A stretch of 64,000 nt of DNA from Heloderma charlesbogerti (lineage: Eukaryota; Chordata; Lepidosauria; Squamata; Helodermatidae): the NCBI GenBank assembly GCA_026122225.1, contig JANEZZ010001635.1:1-64000 (forward strand), given 5' to 3'. The position numbers and the translations under genes are program-made. The notes beneath the pieces were generated by a model, which was not told where the DNA came from, made no database searches, and was given only the letters and a program-made list of their open reading frames with translations. Position 1 is the stretch's first letter. Every line of letters starts with the position of its first letter. This document shows, one piece after another, positions 19,633 through 30,860 of this stretch.

Positions 19633-19972
19633 ATTTTAACAGGAATAGCTGTACACAGCCATGAGGATCTATTCAGTCATTATTACAAGGACATCAACTT
19701 GTTCACGCACTTCTGCCATCCTGGCCAGTGTTGACAACTTGACATCAAGAATGGAGAAACACATTAAAAGGACAAATAACTGGCTTGGGAGAAATAAAAG
19801 CAGAATAACCACTGAAGGAGAAGAGTGAGATGGCAGAAAAGCTTGAATGAATTGTCTGCATCAATCTTGACCGTGGAAAAAGTTGAAGAGACACCCCTGC
19901 CAGAACTGCTATTTTCAGGAGGAGGTCTGAAGAAGTCAGGCGAACTGATGTGGCAAGAAACGATGTTTTAGG

Positions 19973-20090
19973 GCAGGCTCCCCCAACCTGCTGCACTCCA
20001 GACATGGACTACAACTCCCCTCAGCCCCAGCCAGCCTGGCTAATGGTCAGCTATTATGAGAGATGGAGGCCATCCTCTTCAGACTGTTGC
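19973..20090. repeat. Foldback element remnant (CCTTCCCCAACCTG type)
   Basis: CTCCCCCAACCTGCTGCACTC, then GGACTACAACTCCCC, then CAGCCCCAGCCAGCCTGGC match the left half of the family; the right half is lost. Confidence 0.6.
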
Positions 20091-20159
20091 CCTCCACAAG
20101 TACAGAGCGAGAGATGTGGCAATGGAGAGGGGTGGACCTGAAGCGCTCCCTCTCCTTGT

Positions 20160-20275
20160 GCACCTAAATAGGACTTTTGATTTGCAGTAGGTTGAGGACA
20201 GACAAAAGAAAGTCCTTTTTCACACAACACATTGTTATGGAAGTCGCTGCCACAACGGGTGCTGGTGGCCAATGG
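20160..20275 (+). mobile_element. CR1 LINE 3' fragment
   Basis: GGACAGACAAAAGAAAGTCC, then TTTTTCACACAACACATTG and GGAAGTCGCTGCCACAA are in the order expected for a CR1 3' region. The + copy at 23330-23665 would follow it directly in a longer element. Confidence 0.6.
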
Positions 20276-20371
20276 CACAGAACCAGTTGATGCAAGACAC
20301 AACACACAAGTAAACACCCGTGCAAGGCTTACATTGTTTCACTATCCAAATACCAGTCTTGTGGAGGGAGG

Positions 20372-20525
20372 GACCATAGCTCAGTGGAAAGCACATGCTT
20401 TCCATGTAGAAGGTCTCAGGTTCCCTCTCCAGCCTCTCCAGGTAAAGAAATCAAGTAGCCGGTGATGTGAAAAGCTTCTGTCTAGGACCCCAGAGAGCCA
20501 CTGCCAGCCAAAATATACATCATGG
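20372..20525 (+). mobile_element. tRNA-derived SINE fragment
   Basis: GGACCATAGCTCAGTGGAAA and GGTCTCAGGTTCCCTCTCC are the A- and B-box regions also seen at 54765. The body is shortened. Confidence 0.65.
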
Positions 20526-20720
20526 GCTGGATCAGGGGTGGGGAACCTCAGGCTCACAGGCCAAATCTGGCTCTCCTGGGGTCACAGTCCAGCTCCCCAG
20601 GGTCCAGATTTTGAGGGATAACTCAGTTTTCATTTGCATAGTGGTTCAAAAGTGCAAAATGAGGTAATTTCACATTAAAAGTTGAACTGAATGGAATACT
20701 CCCTCATCCCTAGGTTGAAC

Positions 20721-21742
20721 CTGTAATGTTATACATGCAAAATATGTTCTCCACCACTGTGCATACTCTATTCATGTGGCCAGACAAGTCTGAAATTATG
20801 CTTGTGATGAAATCCGCAGTTATTTGCTTCTCTTTCTCCTTCAAAAATATGGAAGCTTTTGTGACAGGCATATATTTTTGTTTGCCCACATTTTTAAATG
20901 CAGAACATTGTCACATCCTTGTATAGACTCTTTCCAATAAATCCTTAGAGAACCAAACACCTTTTTGCAGTTGAAACCATGCCCAGAATTTCTTTCTCTT
21001 CTTTGTCTTCAGAGCAATATAATGTATCTATTTCCCCAATAATGTAGTACATAATTAAGTCTGGGTTTGTTATGCATCACAGCATTTTTTTTTTTATAAA
21101 ATTTCAGCTGCTACTGTTACCAGCTGGGGCCTATATGTTTTTCCTTTTGACTTTCTATGGTAATTATAACATCAGTAATATCCCCTTACGAACACAGAAT
21201 GATCACACTGATAAGCTGAAATCAAATATGGGCACATATTTTTGCTCCCATGCAGCCCGTTTGCTCCTCCCTTCATGACAGAAAGCAAATGAACAAGGAA
21301 GTTTTCAGCTTCCTCTTTCATCTGAACTGGCACACCACAGCGTTGGAACAAGTGAGGATATTGAACCATAGCTTGAAGTTCGCTTAATATCCTGGGCTGT
21401 TAACTCCATCTTAAAAGTGAACAGTGCCCTGAGAAATTCTGTCTCCAGGCCACAACCATTTGGGGAAGGTTTGAGGTAGGTGTTTCATCTTGTGCTGTGC
21501 CAAGAAATTTCTCCTGTTTTTGTTTTTTTTTGTTTTTTTACCACTGTCATTCTATTTGATAGAAAAGAAATTGCTTTTGAAAAAAAATTCAAAGGCAGAG
21601 AAATTTCAGAGAAATTCTCATGGGTTGGGTTTCAAGTTCTTGGGCTTACCTGATTTATGAGGTGGCTGAGGAGTGTGCATGAGTGTCCTATTTGTCATTG
21701 TATGGTAATCTCTTAGCAGCCTGTAGCCTCCTCAGCTTCCTG
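20721..21742. other. Unassigned AT-rich DNA
   Basis: No gene or repeat recognised. Confidence 0.45.
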
Positions 21743-21750
21743 CACTTCAG

Positions 21751-22674
21751 TAGGGGTGGACGAAAGTCCCTTACCTTTCGCCGAAGCTTGTTCGCGGTGG
21801 GGGGGAGGCGCTTCGCTGCTCCCCCCGTGAAGTTCAGGCTGGGGGGGGAGGCTTCCCACCTCGCCCCGGCCGAAATTCAGGCCAGGGAGGAGGCTTCCTG
21901 CCTCTCCCGGCCGCGAACGCGAAAGTTTAAAAAACAAACAAACGCCCCCTGATAGGCTACGTGATGATTAACGTAGCCTATCACGGCTAGATTTGCAAAG
22001 TCAGCCGTGATAGGCTACATCAATCATCATGAAGCCTATCACGGGTGACTTTAAAAAAAAAAAGCGCGTATGCTAATGGCGGCCCCCATAGGGAGCCGCC
22101 ATTCGCGTTCCTTATTTGGTCGCTGTAGTCTACGTAAAGATTTACGTAGACTACGGTGAAAATAAGGGCAACACAAATAGCGTTGCCCTTATTTTCGCCA
22201 TAGTCTACGTAAATCTTTACGTAGACTACAGCGACCAAATAAGGAATGGGAATGGCGGCTCCCTATGGGGGCCGCCATTATCCATACGCGCTTTTTTTTT
22301 TTTTTTAAAGTCACCCGTGATAGGCTACGTGACGATTGACGTAGCCTATCACAGCTGACTTTGCAAATCTAGCCGTGATAGGCTACGTTAATCGTCACGT
22401 AGCCTATCAGGGGGCATTTTTTTTTCTTTTATTGCAATGGCAGCGGCGGCAGCCGGTCAAAAGACCGGCTGCCGCTCCCGCCCCGCTCAAACACCCGCCG
22501 AACCGCCAGCCGGACCCGCCGCTGGGAGGGACATTTGGTGAAGGTAAGTCCCGTCCCGGGGGGGTGCGGGGGCGGGGGGGTTCAGAGGATTTCTCCCCAA
22601 AACTTGTTCGGGGGGCCGAACACGTTGGCGCTCGGCCCCCCGAAGTTTCGGGGAGAAATTCTCTGCCATCCCTA
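21751..22674 (+). mobile_element. Family 1 element (copy G) with nested palindrome
   Basis: Perfect 8-bp target duplication CACTTCAG (21743-21750 and 22675-22682). Left end TAGGGGTGGACGAAAGTCCC, right end AATTCTCTGCCATCCCTA. CCCTTACC faces left, and GAAGGTAAGTCCC (22540) faces right. Between the G/C-rich arms lies a 472-bp palindrome at 21944-22415. The frame over 22440-22520 gives short Pro/Ala-rich peptide only, from the CCGCCG repeats. Confidence 0.93.
21944..22415. repeat. 472-bp nested palindrome (copy G)
   Basis: GCCCCCTGATAGGCTACGTG at the start is mirrored by CACGTAGCCTATCAGGGGGC at the end. In order from each end inward: two alpha hairpins, a beta hairpin (22075-22112 and mirror 22244-22280), a TAGTCTACGTAAA hairpin, then the centre GGCAACACAAATAGCGTTGCC near 22177. 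Each subunit is itself palindromic. Confidence 0.9.
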
Positions 22675-22682
22675 CACTTCAG

Positions 22683-23119
22683 TCAAAGCAATCATGAGGA
22701 AGACTTCATGAGGCAATTCCTCCTCTGGGCTTTTTTCAGTTCAGAAAGTACAGGTGGCCGGGGAGGCTGAAGAGCAATGGAAAGATGTGTAATAGAGAGG
22801 GAAAGCACATGCAGCACCCTCAGCCACCTCACAGTGATTAGGTAACCTCAAAAGTACCACCAAAATAAATTCAAAATTCTGCCTCAGAAAAGTGGAAGCC
22901 TCAACACAGTTGATGCTGTTGCCACTTGCAGGAGTAGTGCAATAAACCAAAAACCCTTAGGGTAACAGGAAGAAGCTGTGCTTCAACCCCTGCCAATAGT
23001 GAACCCTATCTGCAAGAAACTGCTGGAGAATTTCTCCTCCCCTAGGAAAAATTTGGTGAAATTATCATTCCCCCTCCCCATTTCTCTGCCCACAAATAGG
23101 CTGGAGAATGTTGAAAGGC
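22683..23119. other. Unassigned DNA
   Basis: No gene or clear repeat. Confidence 0.4.
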
Positions 23120-23245
23120 CATTTCTGCACAGCTCTATTTATTTATGTATTTATTTATTTAAAGTATTTCTTTAAAATATTTCTTGGCCACCTTTCAGGG
23201 CAGAAGCCCTCCCAAGGCAGCTTACAGCAATAAAATACATCTAGT
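23120..23245 (-). mobile_element. Possible LINE 3' tail
   Basis: ATTTATTTATTTAAAGTATT followed by GGCCACCTTTCAGGGCAG, then CAAGGCAGCTTACA is the reverse of a LINE tail of the ...CCGCCTTT...AATAAATA kind. No coding part. Confidence 0.5.
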
Positions 23246-23329
23246 TTCACCCATCTGCCCTAGAGCTATCAGTAAGAGGGATGGAATTTCTAATGGCCTT
23301 TGTCTTCCCTGATCAACCACATCACATTC

Positions 23330-23665
23330 AGACAAAACTGGCAAGACTAGAATATGAAACACTGGAGATGTTTGAGGCCAAAGACACTCGGATGGCTTTA
23401 AAAAGTGATTAGACAAATCCGTGGAGGATAAGGCTATCAATAGCTACTAGCCATAACACACAATAATGTGTGTTACCTCCAGTATTGGAGGCAATGTGCC
23501 CCTGAACCTCTGTCTCTGGGGAACAATAGTGTAAGTGGAGTATTGCACTCATGTCCTGCCTGTGGGCTTTCCATAGGCTTCTGTTTGCCCACTGTAGTAG
23601 TAGAAGAATGCTGGATTACTTAGGCTTTGGGGGCTGATCCAGCATGGCTTTTCTTATGTTCTTCA
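23330..23665 (+). mobile_element. CR1 LINE 3' end
   Basis: GATGGCTTTAAAAAGTGATT, GGAGGATAAGGCTATCAATA, TCCTGCCTGTGGGCTTTCC and ATCCAGCATGGCTTTTCTT are shared in part with 49755-49895 and, in reverse, with 34150-34262. The end is TTATGTTCTT, a known kind of CR1 3' terminus. Confidence 0.7.
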
Positions 23666-24619
23666 AGCATTCTATACACCCTGGAAGAATGAGGAAAACA
23701 AACATAACTTCATTCTGAATGCATTTCCTTGGAAGCGAAACTCGTCAATCTGGGATCAAAGCCTTAGTTAAGAAAATAGATTTTGGTTAATACAAATGGC
23801 AAATGTGGCCTATGAATTTAGAGAATTAAAACATACAGATGATTGATTCCTCAGTGGCTTTGGGGGTACACTTTTTCCTGGGTGTCTCAAATGCCCTTGA
23901 ATAGCTGATTGATGAACAGAAATTCAGAAGGAGAAGGTTTCTCCCATTGCTGCAACTGCTTGCCACGAAATGCTCAGCCATGAAATTGCTAGTTATTAAA
24001 GACAGAGGAGCCATACTAGGAAAAAAAAAGTTGGCAGCCCTCATTGCTCTGTGAACACATTTTTGTCCCGGAAATAAAGATTATTGCACAATTTAGGGCT
24101 AGCTGTGATTCACTATATACATAAAAGGGAAGTGGAAGGAATGAAATTATTTCACTCAATGCAGCGTCAATTTCTTGCAAGAAAAAATTATCTTGTTTGT
24201 TGTGTTTGGAATAGCAGGAAAGCCAAAAAAAGAAAGGACAAAAATAGGATATTTTAATCTGAGTGTATTACAGACACGTTAAACAGTGAATATTGAGCCT
24301 TTCAAAAAGTACCATAATGATGCATTTTTAAGGCACCTGTCTTTTTTCCTCCAATATATTTCCCATTTCTTCATTATTTAGAACATTTTGCATTCAATTA
24401 TGTACCATTTGGGGTGGAAAATGTGCTGCCGAACACACCAGGGGCTTTCTCTCTGACTAGCGCTAGAGGGGGAAAAAACCACTGGTTTCCATAGCAAAAT
24501 CTAAACTTTCTGTATTGCTGCACCATTCTTGTTTGTGCTGAGATTATATAAGAATCTGAAGCATAAAGGTTGAATAATACACTGGAATAGTTACACTCTA
24601 TTTGTGAATCAGGATAATG
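23666..24619. other. Unassigned AT-rich DNA
   Basis: No gene or repeat recognised. Confidence 0.45.
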
Positions 24620-24627
24620 ATGTTCTT

Positions 24628-24838
24628 TAGGGATATATGAGAAATTTGTCCCTGTTTCCAAATGCGCATTAGTTCAAGTGTGCATTTCTGCAAATCCCCC
24701 CCAAAAGTAAAGAAATGGTGCACATGCCTGCACAATCCATGCAACCCAGAAAAAGCCAATCCGCTATGGAATCCACAGGTTGGATTCATAGAAATCTGAA
24801 CTCATTTGAATCTGTTGTGGATTTCTCCGACTTCCCTA
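24628..24838 (+). mobile_element. Family 2 TAGGGATG element (copy Q), short
   Basis: TAGGGATATATGAGAAATTT to TCTCCGACTTCCCTA, with AAATGCGCATTAGTTCAAG, CAGAAAAAGCCAATCCGC and GGTTGGATTCATAGAAATC in the same order as 59160-59481. About half the family length, so internally deleted. Flanks ATGTTCTT and ATCTTCAC agree at only 5 of 8. Confidence 0.65.
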
Positions 24839-24929
24839 ATCTTCACACAGAATAGTTTTTGAACCATTGCCATGCACAACAACAACTGAAGTACTGGAAG
24901 ATTTTGTCTGGGGGGTGAAGTCTGATGAG

Positions 24930-25421
24930 AAGGGATGTACCGATCCCCTTACCTGGGGTCTGTGGGGGGGTCCGCAGGCAGGGGGAGGCGATCCGGTCCT
25001 CCCCCCGGAATCCTCCCTGGCTGGCTCTGCTCTGCGGGGAGTCTGCGGAGCCACTGGCCGGCTCTGGCCACTGCCAGACTTCCAGCCACGGCTGGTCTGC
25101 AGCGAAGGCCAGGGACGCAAATGGTGTCTGCTACGTAAACATTTACATAGCCAATCACTGCCAGCAGCAGGGATGCAAATGGCATCCCCTACACTGGACA
25201 CCATTTTGTTCCACAGCCCGGCAGCGGATAGCTGCGGAACGAAGACAGCAACCCGGACAAGCTGCCACCCAGTAGGTTCTGTCCTGGGGGGATTTTGGGG
25301 GGTGGCGGGGGGTAGTCCGTACCTCCATGGACTCCAGGAGGCTGGATTCTAAAGAATCCGACCTCATTTGAGTCCGTGGTGGATTTCTCCACCATCCCTA
25401 TGGATTTCTCCACCATCCCTA
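24930..25421 (+). mobile_element. Family 1 element (copy H), degraded chain, duplicated end
   Basis: The left end is AAGGGATGTACCGATCCCC. At the right the last 21 bases (TGGATTTCTCCACCATCCCT plus A) occur twice in tandem (25380-25400 and 25401-25421). Flanks CTGATGAG (24922-24929) and CTGCTCAG (25422-25429) agree at 6 of 8, and only when the outer copy of the end is used. The chain is reduced to a half beta (25111), one alpha lacking its start (25127-25160) and a beta at 25169-25205. Confidence 0.8.
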
Positions 25422-25584
25422 CTGCTCAGTGTTCTGAAGCTCGGCCCCCCAGACTCTGACTCACCAGCCTGTGAGCTGACCTGACTTGATCTGTGTGAGT
25501 CAGGCCAGCTTGCAGATTTCTGCTTTATCTATTTTTTCTCTAAAAATGGCAAGTTGTACAAGTTGTGAGGTCCTTCGTGCCTCT

Positions 25585-26094
25585 TAGGGATGGCATGGGA
25601 ACCTGATCTGGTCCAGGAGTCCAGCGGACTACCCCCCCGCCCACTGCCCCAAGCTGTGCCCACTGAGCCCCCTGTCCAGCTCGAGCTCCCACCACATTCA
25701 CCGAGTCTCCCACTCACCCTGAACCCATCCAACAAGCTCTGTGACTGCCATTTTGCGATAAAAAAGTACATATTTGGTCTTATGTTAATGGGGCCATGAA
25801 TGGCTGATACATGTAAGATTAAAGGCGTAAATGGCCCATTTATGCCTGTAATCTTGCATATATTGGCCATTCACAATGCCATTTAATGTAAGACCAAATG
25901 TGCACATTTTTGCAATCACCTTCCCTGCCCCCGCCAAAATGGCAGTCACAGAGCTTGTCGTATGGGCCTGGGGTGAATCTGAGCAGCTCAGCAAGTGGGG
26001 GGGGGCTCAGGCATGGGTCCAGGGGCATGCAAGTGGGGGCAGCAGCTTGGCAGGTGCCCAGAGAACCCAAACGGAGGTGAGGGGATCATCCCTA
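25585..26094 (+). mobile_element. Family 3 TAGGGATG element (copy U)
   Basis: TAGGGATGGCATGGGAACCT to GGGGATCATCCCTA, with a perfect 8-bp target duplication GTGCCTCT (25577-25584 and 26095-26102). The interior is a large foldback (25732-25958). Its left end matches the inverted right end of copy T (51890-52336), so the two form a family. Not family 1 or 2: there is no GTGATAGGCTACG word. Confidence 0.88.
25732..25958. repeat. Foldback core of copy U
   Basis: ACAAGCTCTGTGACTGCCAT (25732) is exactly inverted at ATGGCAGTCACAGAGCTTGT (ending 25958). Inside, TTTGGTCTTATGTTAATG faces CATTTAATGTAAGACCAAA, and the centre is GTAAATGGCCCATTTA. Confidence 0.88.
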
Positions 26095-26102
26095 GTGCCT
26101 CT

Positions 26103-27543
26103 AATGTCCATTGGTAAACTACTTTCAGGACATGTGAAAAGATGTCCACATAAAACCAGAGGGGAAGCCTGAAGAAACATCTCAAAACATTAGCCGATTT
26201 TCAACAAGGGTACCCCTTATTTCATACACAAAACTAGCAGTTCCCCAGTCTCTAAAGCTGATCACTCCATGTACACCAATACAATTATAATACAAGTATT
26301 CCACAGAGATAATGTCAGCTATGTGTTGCTGTTTTTAAAAAGCCAGCTGAAACCACACCAAAGATGTATAATCCATCCAGTTGTGCTCAGTATGAAAAAG
26401 TATACCCTTAGGTTTGGAATAATTAGTTAAAACCTGTTTGTGATGAGTCAATACTAAATTCTAATGTTTCTACTTGCCACCTCCCTCTGACATGTTCTAG
26501 GTCTTACGTATGCTACAGCTGAGCTTTCCTGCTTACTCCGCAAGTTGTTTCCCATAAGCACACATGTACAATGGTTTTGCATGTCTATCTCCTGGTTCTT
26601 ACCCAACACATGCAAGACAGAGAATGTCCATGCTTCAAGGCTGCAGTGAATTGTTATTATCCTTTTTTCTCCCTTTTCTTATTTTGTTTCTGTACAGTCT
26701 TCTGTTTACCACAAATGAAATTCCCCTCTGACAGATTAAAATGTTTTTAAAACTCTATTTTCTTATAATACTGTGATGATTCTTTATTCTTTGTTACATT
26801 TTTAATGTTTTTACTCTTCTTTGGTTTGTTACTTCAGCCTCATGTCGGCCTCGTTAACCTGGTTTTCTGCTTTTTTAGGCCCCTGCTTCTTCTTTTCCTA
26901 GCCCTTGCTTTTTCGCTGTCTCCTTTGCCTTGGTAGCAGGGGTGGAGCCAGGATGCACAGGGCTCACAGAAGCACTGGGACTGTTTGATTTGCAGGGACA
27001 ATGATGTCCTCATTCTTCCCTGGTCCCTCTGAGCTTAGCTGCAGTCCACAGTAATGGTGATGGGGGGTGGATTTTCCCAGAAGCAACATAGTGTTATGAA
27101 CTGCTCCATGCACGCATCTGTAATACACACACGGGGGTGGGGATGGAGGGAGGGATGGTGGGATGGATGGAGGGATCAACTCAGCTACCTGCATTTTTGT
27201 ATTCTGCTATGGGGACTGTCATGATGAGTGCGTACACTTCAAAACTTACCTCTACAACACTGCTTGGTAGGACAGAAAAAGAGCATGCCTGGATCTGGAT
27301 CAGGCTTCATCTAGTCTGGCATCCCTCTTCAGTGGTCTAGGATGTCCACAAGCAAGGCAAATTTCACTTCTTGAAATTTTGCCTGTCAATCAGCTGTGAA
27401 AGGCACAGGTGCCCTGCCAGGAAAAAAGGTGGCAACTCTTGGAGGAAGTGGGGTAGCACAAACCAAGAGGGGGAGGCTATATCTAGTGATGCACAGTGCC
27501 ACTGTTTAAAGCTGTGATGTGATAGGCCCTAGATCAAAGCTTA
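26103..27543. other. Unassigned DNA
   Basis: A GGAT/GGGAT-rich patch at 27135-27177. TTCATCTAGTCTGGCATCC near 27307 may be a minus-strand CR1 tail scrap. No gene. Confidence 0.4.
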
Positions 27544-27551
27544 GTTTGGTC

Positions 27552-27953
27552 TAGAGATGTACGGACTGTGTAAAATCCTCTCCGTCTGTGTTTTGTGGAT
27601 TGTCAGGTGCCTTTTGTTCCATTGTCTGCTCACAGATGGATGCCAATTATTACTTTTTTTCTTCATGCGGAAAAATACATAAATAATTACATAAGAAGTT
27701 TCGTGATAATTTACACAATTTACATACGTAACATTTAGCGTATTGTCCCCCATTCCATTCAATTTTTTTTCCACCAGAAACATATGTATTTTCCTACAAA
27801 TCAATGTGCATAAATTTTGGGAAAGTAAAAAAAATCCAAAAGTCCAAGGACTCCGCACGGCCTGAGAAGGTCGCCCCGCAGTGGATTCCAGAGGTCAGAT
27901 TCTTAGAAATCCAAGCTCATTTTAGCCCATCTCGAATTTCTCCAGCATCCCTA
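27552..27953 (+). mobile_element. Family 2 TAGGGATG element (copy N), complete
   Basis: TAGAGATGTACGGACTGTGT to TTCTCCAGCATCCCTA, with 8-bp flanks GTTTGGTC (27544-27551) and GTTTGGCC (27954-27961), 7 of 8. At 402 bp it is the best full-length family 2 copy. Interior words: TCTCCGTCTGTGTTTTGTGG, GATTGTCAGGTGCCTTTTG, an AT-rich middle, then GTGGATTCCAGAGGTCAGAT. No coding sequence. Confidence 0.85.
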
Positions 27954-28375
27954 GTTTGGCCATGTTACACTGTGTGGTCTCCAGGATTAGCAGCTATTTT
28001 TCAGCATCCTCCTACCTGTAGTATGGGGATAACACTGATCTACATATGAGAAAATTGTAAGGATTATTGAGAATTTCACACTGAGCACTCTGGGAAAATG
28101 CTATATAAATATTGTATTAGCATGTGTTAGTTTTGAAAGTGTTGGCAGGGATGGAACATTGGGACTTCTGCTGAGCTACGCTCTAGGGCTCCAAGTTTCT
28201 CTCCTCTGCCAACAGTCATGCTCACACAAACAGAAGCAACCTCTCTCTCTCACACACACATTCAAATAAAATGTGAAATTTGTGGAAACATAGAGAGTAT
28301 GACCAATGTACCCCATGTGCTTACTACCAGCAATTTCTCTCCTCTCTCTTTCATACAGAAAGAGATGCTAACTCA

Positions 28376-28460
28376 CTAGAATCATAGAGTTGGAACATAA
28401 CTTGGAGATCATCGAGTCCAAATCCCTACTCAATGCAGTCAGTGTACTAGAACTTCACCC
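28376..28460 (-). mobile_element. CR1 LINE 3' end
   Basis: AGAATCATAGAGTTGGAACA, CATCGAGTCCAAATCCC and CTCAATGCAG form the reverse complement of the CR1 3' end seen in + at 37022-37325. Confidence 0.75.
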
Positions 28461-28837
28461 CCACCCACCCCTGCTCTTGTGCTTTCAACAGTACTTTGAT
28501 GTGCATACACCAAGTCAGTAGGCGGCGTAAGGGGGTGGCATGTCAATTGTTAAGGGCACAGCTACAGACACCAGTTGAAAAGATGGCATCCCTGCTCTCT
28601 GGTTTAGTTCACACAAGCAGCAGATGTGCTGCTAGAGTTCTTGAGTGATGCCACTTTAGATCCTTTGAGTGATGGCATGCTTCTCCATTTAAACACACAC
28701 ACACCAATGACTAGCATATCACTGAGAAAGTTAGGTTAGAACTCTTCTCCCCAGCATCTAGATTTTTTGATGTGAAGGAACTTTTCATGTGACAGAGCAT
28801 TTAATCATGTGATCCATTTTCCATTTTTCTTCTGTAG

Positions 28838-29146
28838 TCTGTGGAATGCGCTTCCCAGGGAGATCTGCCCGCCATTTTCTCTTAGATGCCAGGTTAAGTC
28901 CTTCCTCTTCCAGCAATCTTTAATCTGTTGCTTTAATCATTATTACTTTTACTGATGGCTGTTTAATGTTTTTAATGTTTTTAATTTTAATATTTCAGTG
29001 CTGTGATATGCTTATTGTTGCATTTTTGTTCTCTTATTATATTGTTGTTGCATTTTGGATTATTATTATTATTATTGTAAACTGCCCTGAGGGCATTTGC
29101 CAGTTGGGCAGTATACAAATCTAACAAATAAATACAATACAACACA
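28838..29146 (+). mobile_element. CR1/L3-type LINE 3' end
   Basis: TGTGGAATGCGCTTCCCAGG, then TGCCAGGTTAAGTCCTTCC, then AAACTGCCCTGAGGGC and TTGGGCAGTATACAAAT, with an ACAAATAAATA tail, parallel 42235-42530. Confidence 0.75.
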
Positions 29147-29306
29147 ACACAACACAATACAAACAATAGTATGACTGAAGTGGTATGATCTAAAAATAAT
29201 TTGTCCACCACAGTTGTTGTTTTTATTAAGTAGGCGCCTGTCTCTATCTCTCTCTTTCTGGTACCTGAAAGCAGTTGAGGGAACGTGGCCCAAATCACCT
29301 GATCTC

Positions 29307-29397
29307 CTGGAGACAATTCTTACCCCTGACTGTTGGCCATGCTGGTTAGGGCTGATGGGTGCTGTAGTCCAATAGATCTGGAAGGCACCATATTGCC
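29307..29397. repeat. Foldback element remnant (CCTTCCCCAACCTG type)
   Basis: TGTTGGCCATGCTGGTTAGG, CTGATGGGTGCTGTAGTCC and GATCTGGAAGGCACCA are the right half of the family. Confidence 0.6.
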
Positions 29398-29500
29398 TGT
29401 CCGTAAATTATAGCATAGATAGCATAATGCTTTAATCCAGCCTTGTGAGTTTTAAACAAACAAGGGGCATACTTGATAAACTTAATATTCAACTTCTAAA

Positions 29501-29801
29501 TAGGGATGGATGAATTTGTTACTTTCACATGTTTTTACCCAAAATTATGTTCACATTAATCAGTATATTGTTTTTCTCCTAAATCCTCTTAAAATATTAT
29601 TTTAATATGTATTTAAATGTATATTTCCTCTCAACATTCATATTTAAGTGCATTTATATATTTATACTGCCAAGGACTGCATTTCAACATTCAGAACACC
29701 CAGTGGACAGCTAAGTTATGTTTTTCCCATTAGACTTAAAGGAGCAGAAGAGTTTGTTTTGTGTAGGAATTTGAAAAGATTGAACTCCTCAAGCATCCCT
29801 A
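29501..29801. mobile_element. TAGGGATG-ended element (copy S), interior not shared
   Basis: TAGGGATGGATGAATTTG to CCTCAAGCATCCCTA, with flanks CTTCTAAA (29493-29500) and CTTCTAAT (29802-29809), 7 of 8. The 301-bp AT-rich interior is unlike families 1-3. Confidence 0.75.
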
Positions 29802-29809
29802 CTTCTAAT

Positions 29810-30742
29810 ATTTTCTCCTTTACACTGAGGCTTAAATGGTTACTTGTGGCTATAACAAGACCTTTCCGCACCATAGTGAATTTCAACAATGTTGTAAGGC
29901 CTGGAAAAATGATTTCCTTTTTGGCTCCCTCGGCCTTAGCTGTCCAGATTCATTTTTCATTGTTGCCTTTCTCCACACAAAGTTAGAAGAGGAAAAACCT
30001 AAGTAATGTAGGAAAGGTCTCTCCTGTCAACATTTCTAACCCAGTCAGAAATACAAAGTAACAAGAAGTATCACCAGAGAGATTTTCATTTAGTCTCCAT
30101 CACAGAACTATTAAGTCCATGTAGCTCATGGAATTCAGGCTGTAGGCCTTTGCTCAACCTGTCCTCAGAAATAGATGTGCAGGACAATGCTGAAGGTCAA
30201 AATGGAAGCACATTTACAAAACACCATCACTGAGAAGATAGGCAGGTAGCAAGCAAGATCCTGTGCAACTAGCTGGTTCAGAGCAAGTGGGAAAGAAGGA
30301 AGGAAGGGAGTTGGGAGATAAACATTCCCATCAGCATTTACATGTAAGAGAGACCAGCATTCTCTTCTGCATTCATTTAACCACAGCCAGTCTGGGACAA
30401 TAAAGCTGGAGGCTTAACCACACTACATAATTTTTGTGCCCATTTCTATATTTGCAACATGTTGTTGCACATTTGCAGAAATTGATCTGCAAATCAATTT
30501 TGCAGACTACATGTGGTACCTGCATGGACTGAAAGCCCTGGTGGTTTTCCTTCCTTATATAGCATCCCTGCTCTTGTTTTCCAGGCACTGTAGGAAACCC
30601 ATCCTGGAGGGGTATGCACACATGGGGTGGGCAGACTTCGGGCCTGTGTGATCTACTTTTTTTCTTCTTCTTTTGCAGGGGGAGGCAGTTACTGGAACCC
30701 CAAGATCTACCAACCAGAGCCAGGTGCAAAAAATATACACTT
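29810..30742. other. Unassigned DNA
   Basis: No gene or clear repeat. Confidence 0.4.
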
Positions 30743-30860
30743 AGGGTTGGATCCAGATTTAGCCAATTTAGTCATTGAAAGCAATGAGACAAGTTAGTCA
30801 TTAAGTCCCATTAATGTCAATAGATCTACCCTAAGTATGACTAAATCTGGATCCAAACCT
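30743..30860. repeat. 118-bp foldback with 20-bp inverted ends
   Basis: AGGGTTGGATCCAGATTTAG and CTAAATCTGGATCCAAACCT are inverted with one mismatch. The ends resemble the GTTGGATCC elements at 8966 and 56232, and the interior TTAAGTCCCATT resembles 11644-11702. Confidence 0.8.

Noticed and set aside
20530..20720. CAGGGGTGGGGAACCT start with CTCATCCCTA end
   Set aside because: The two ends belong to different end types and the flanks do not match; probably an orphan end near an unrelated word.
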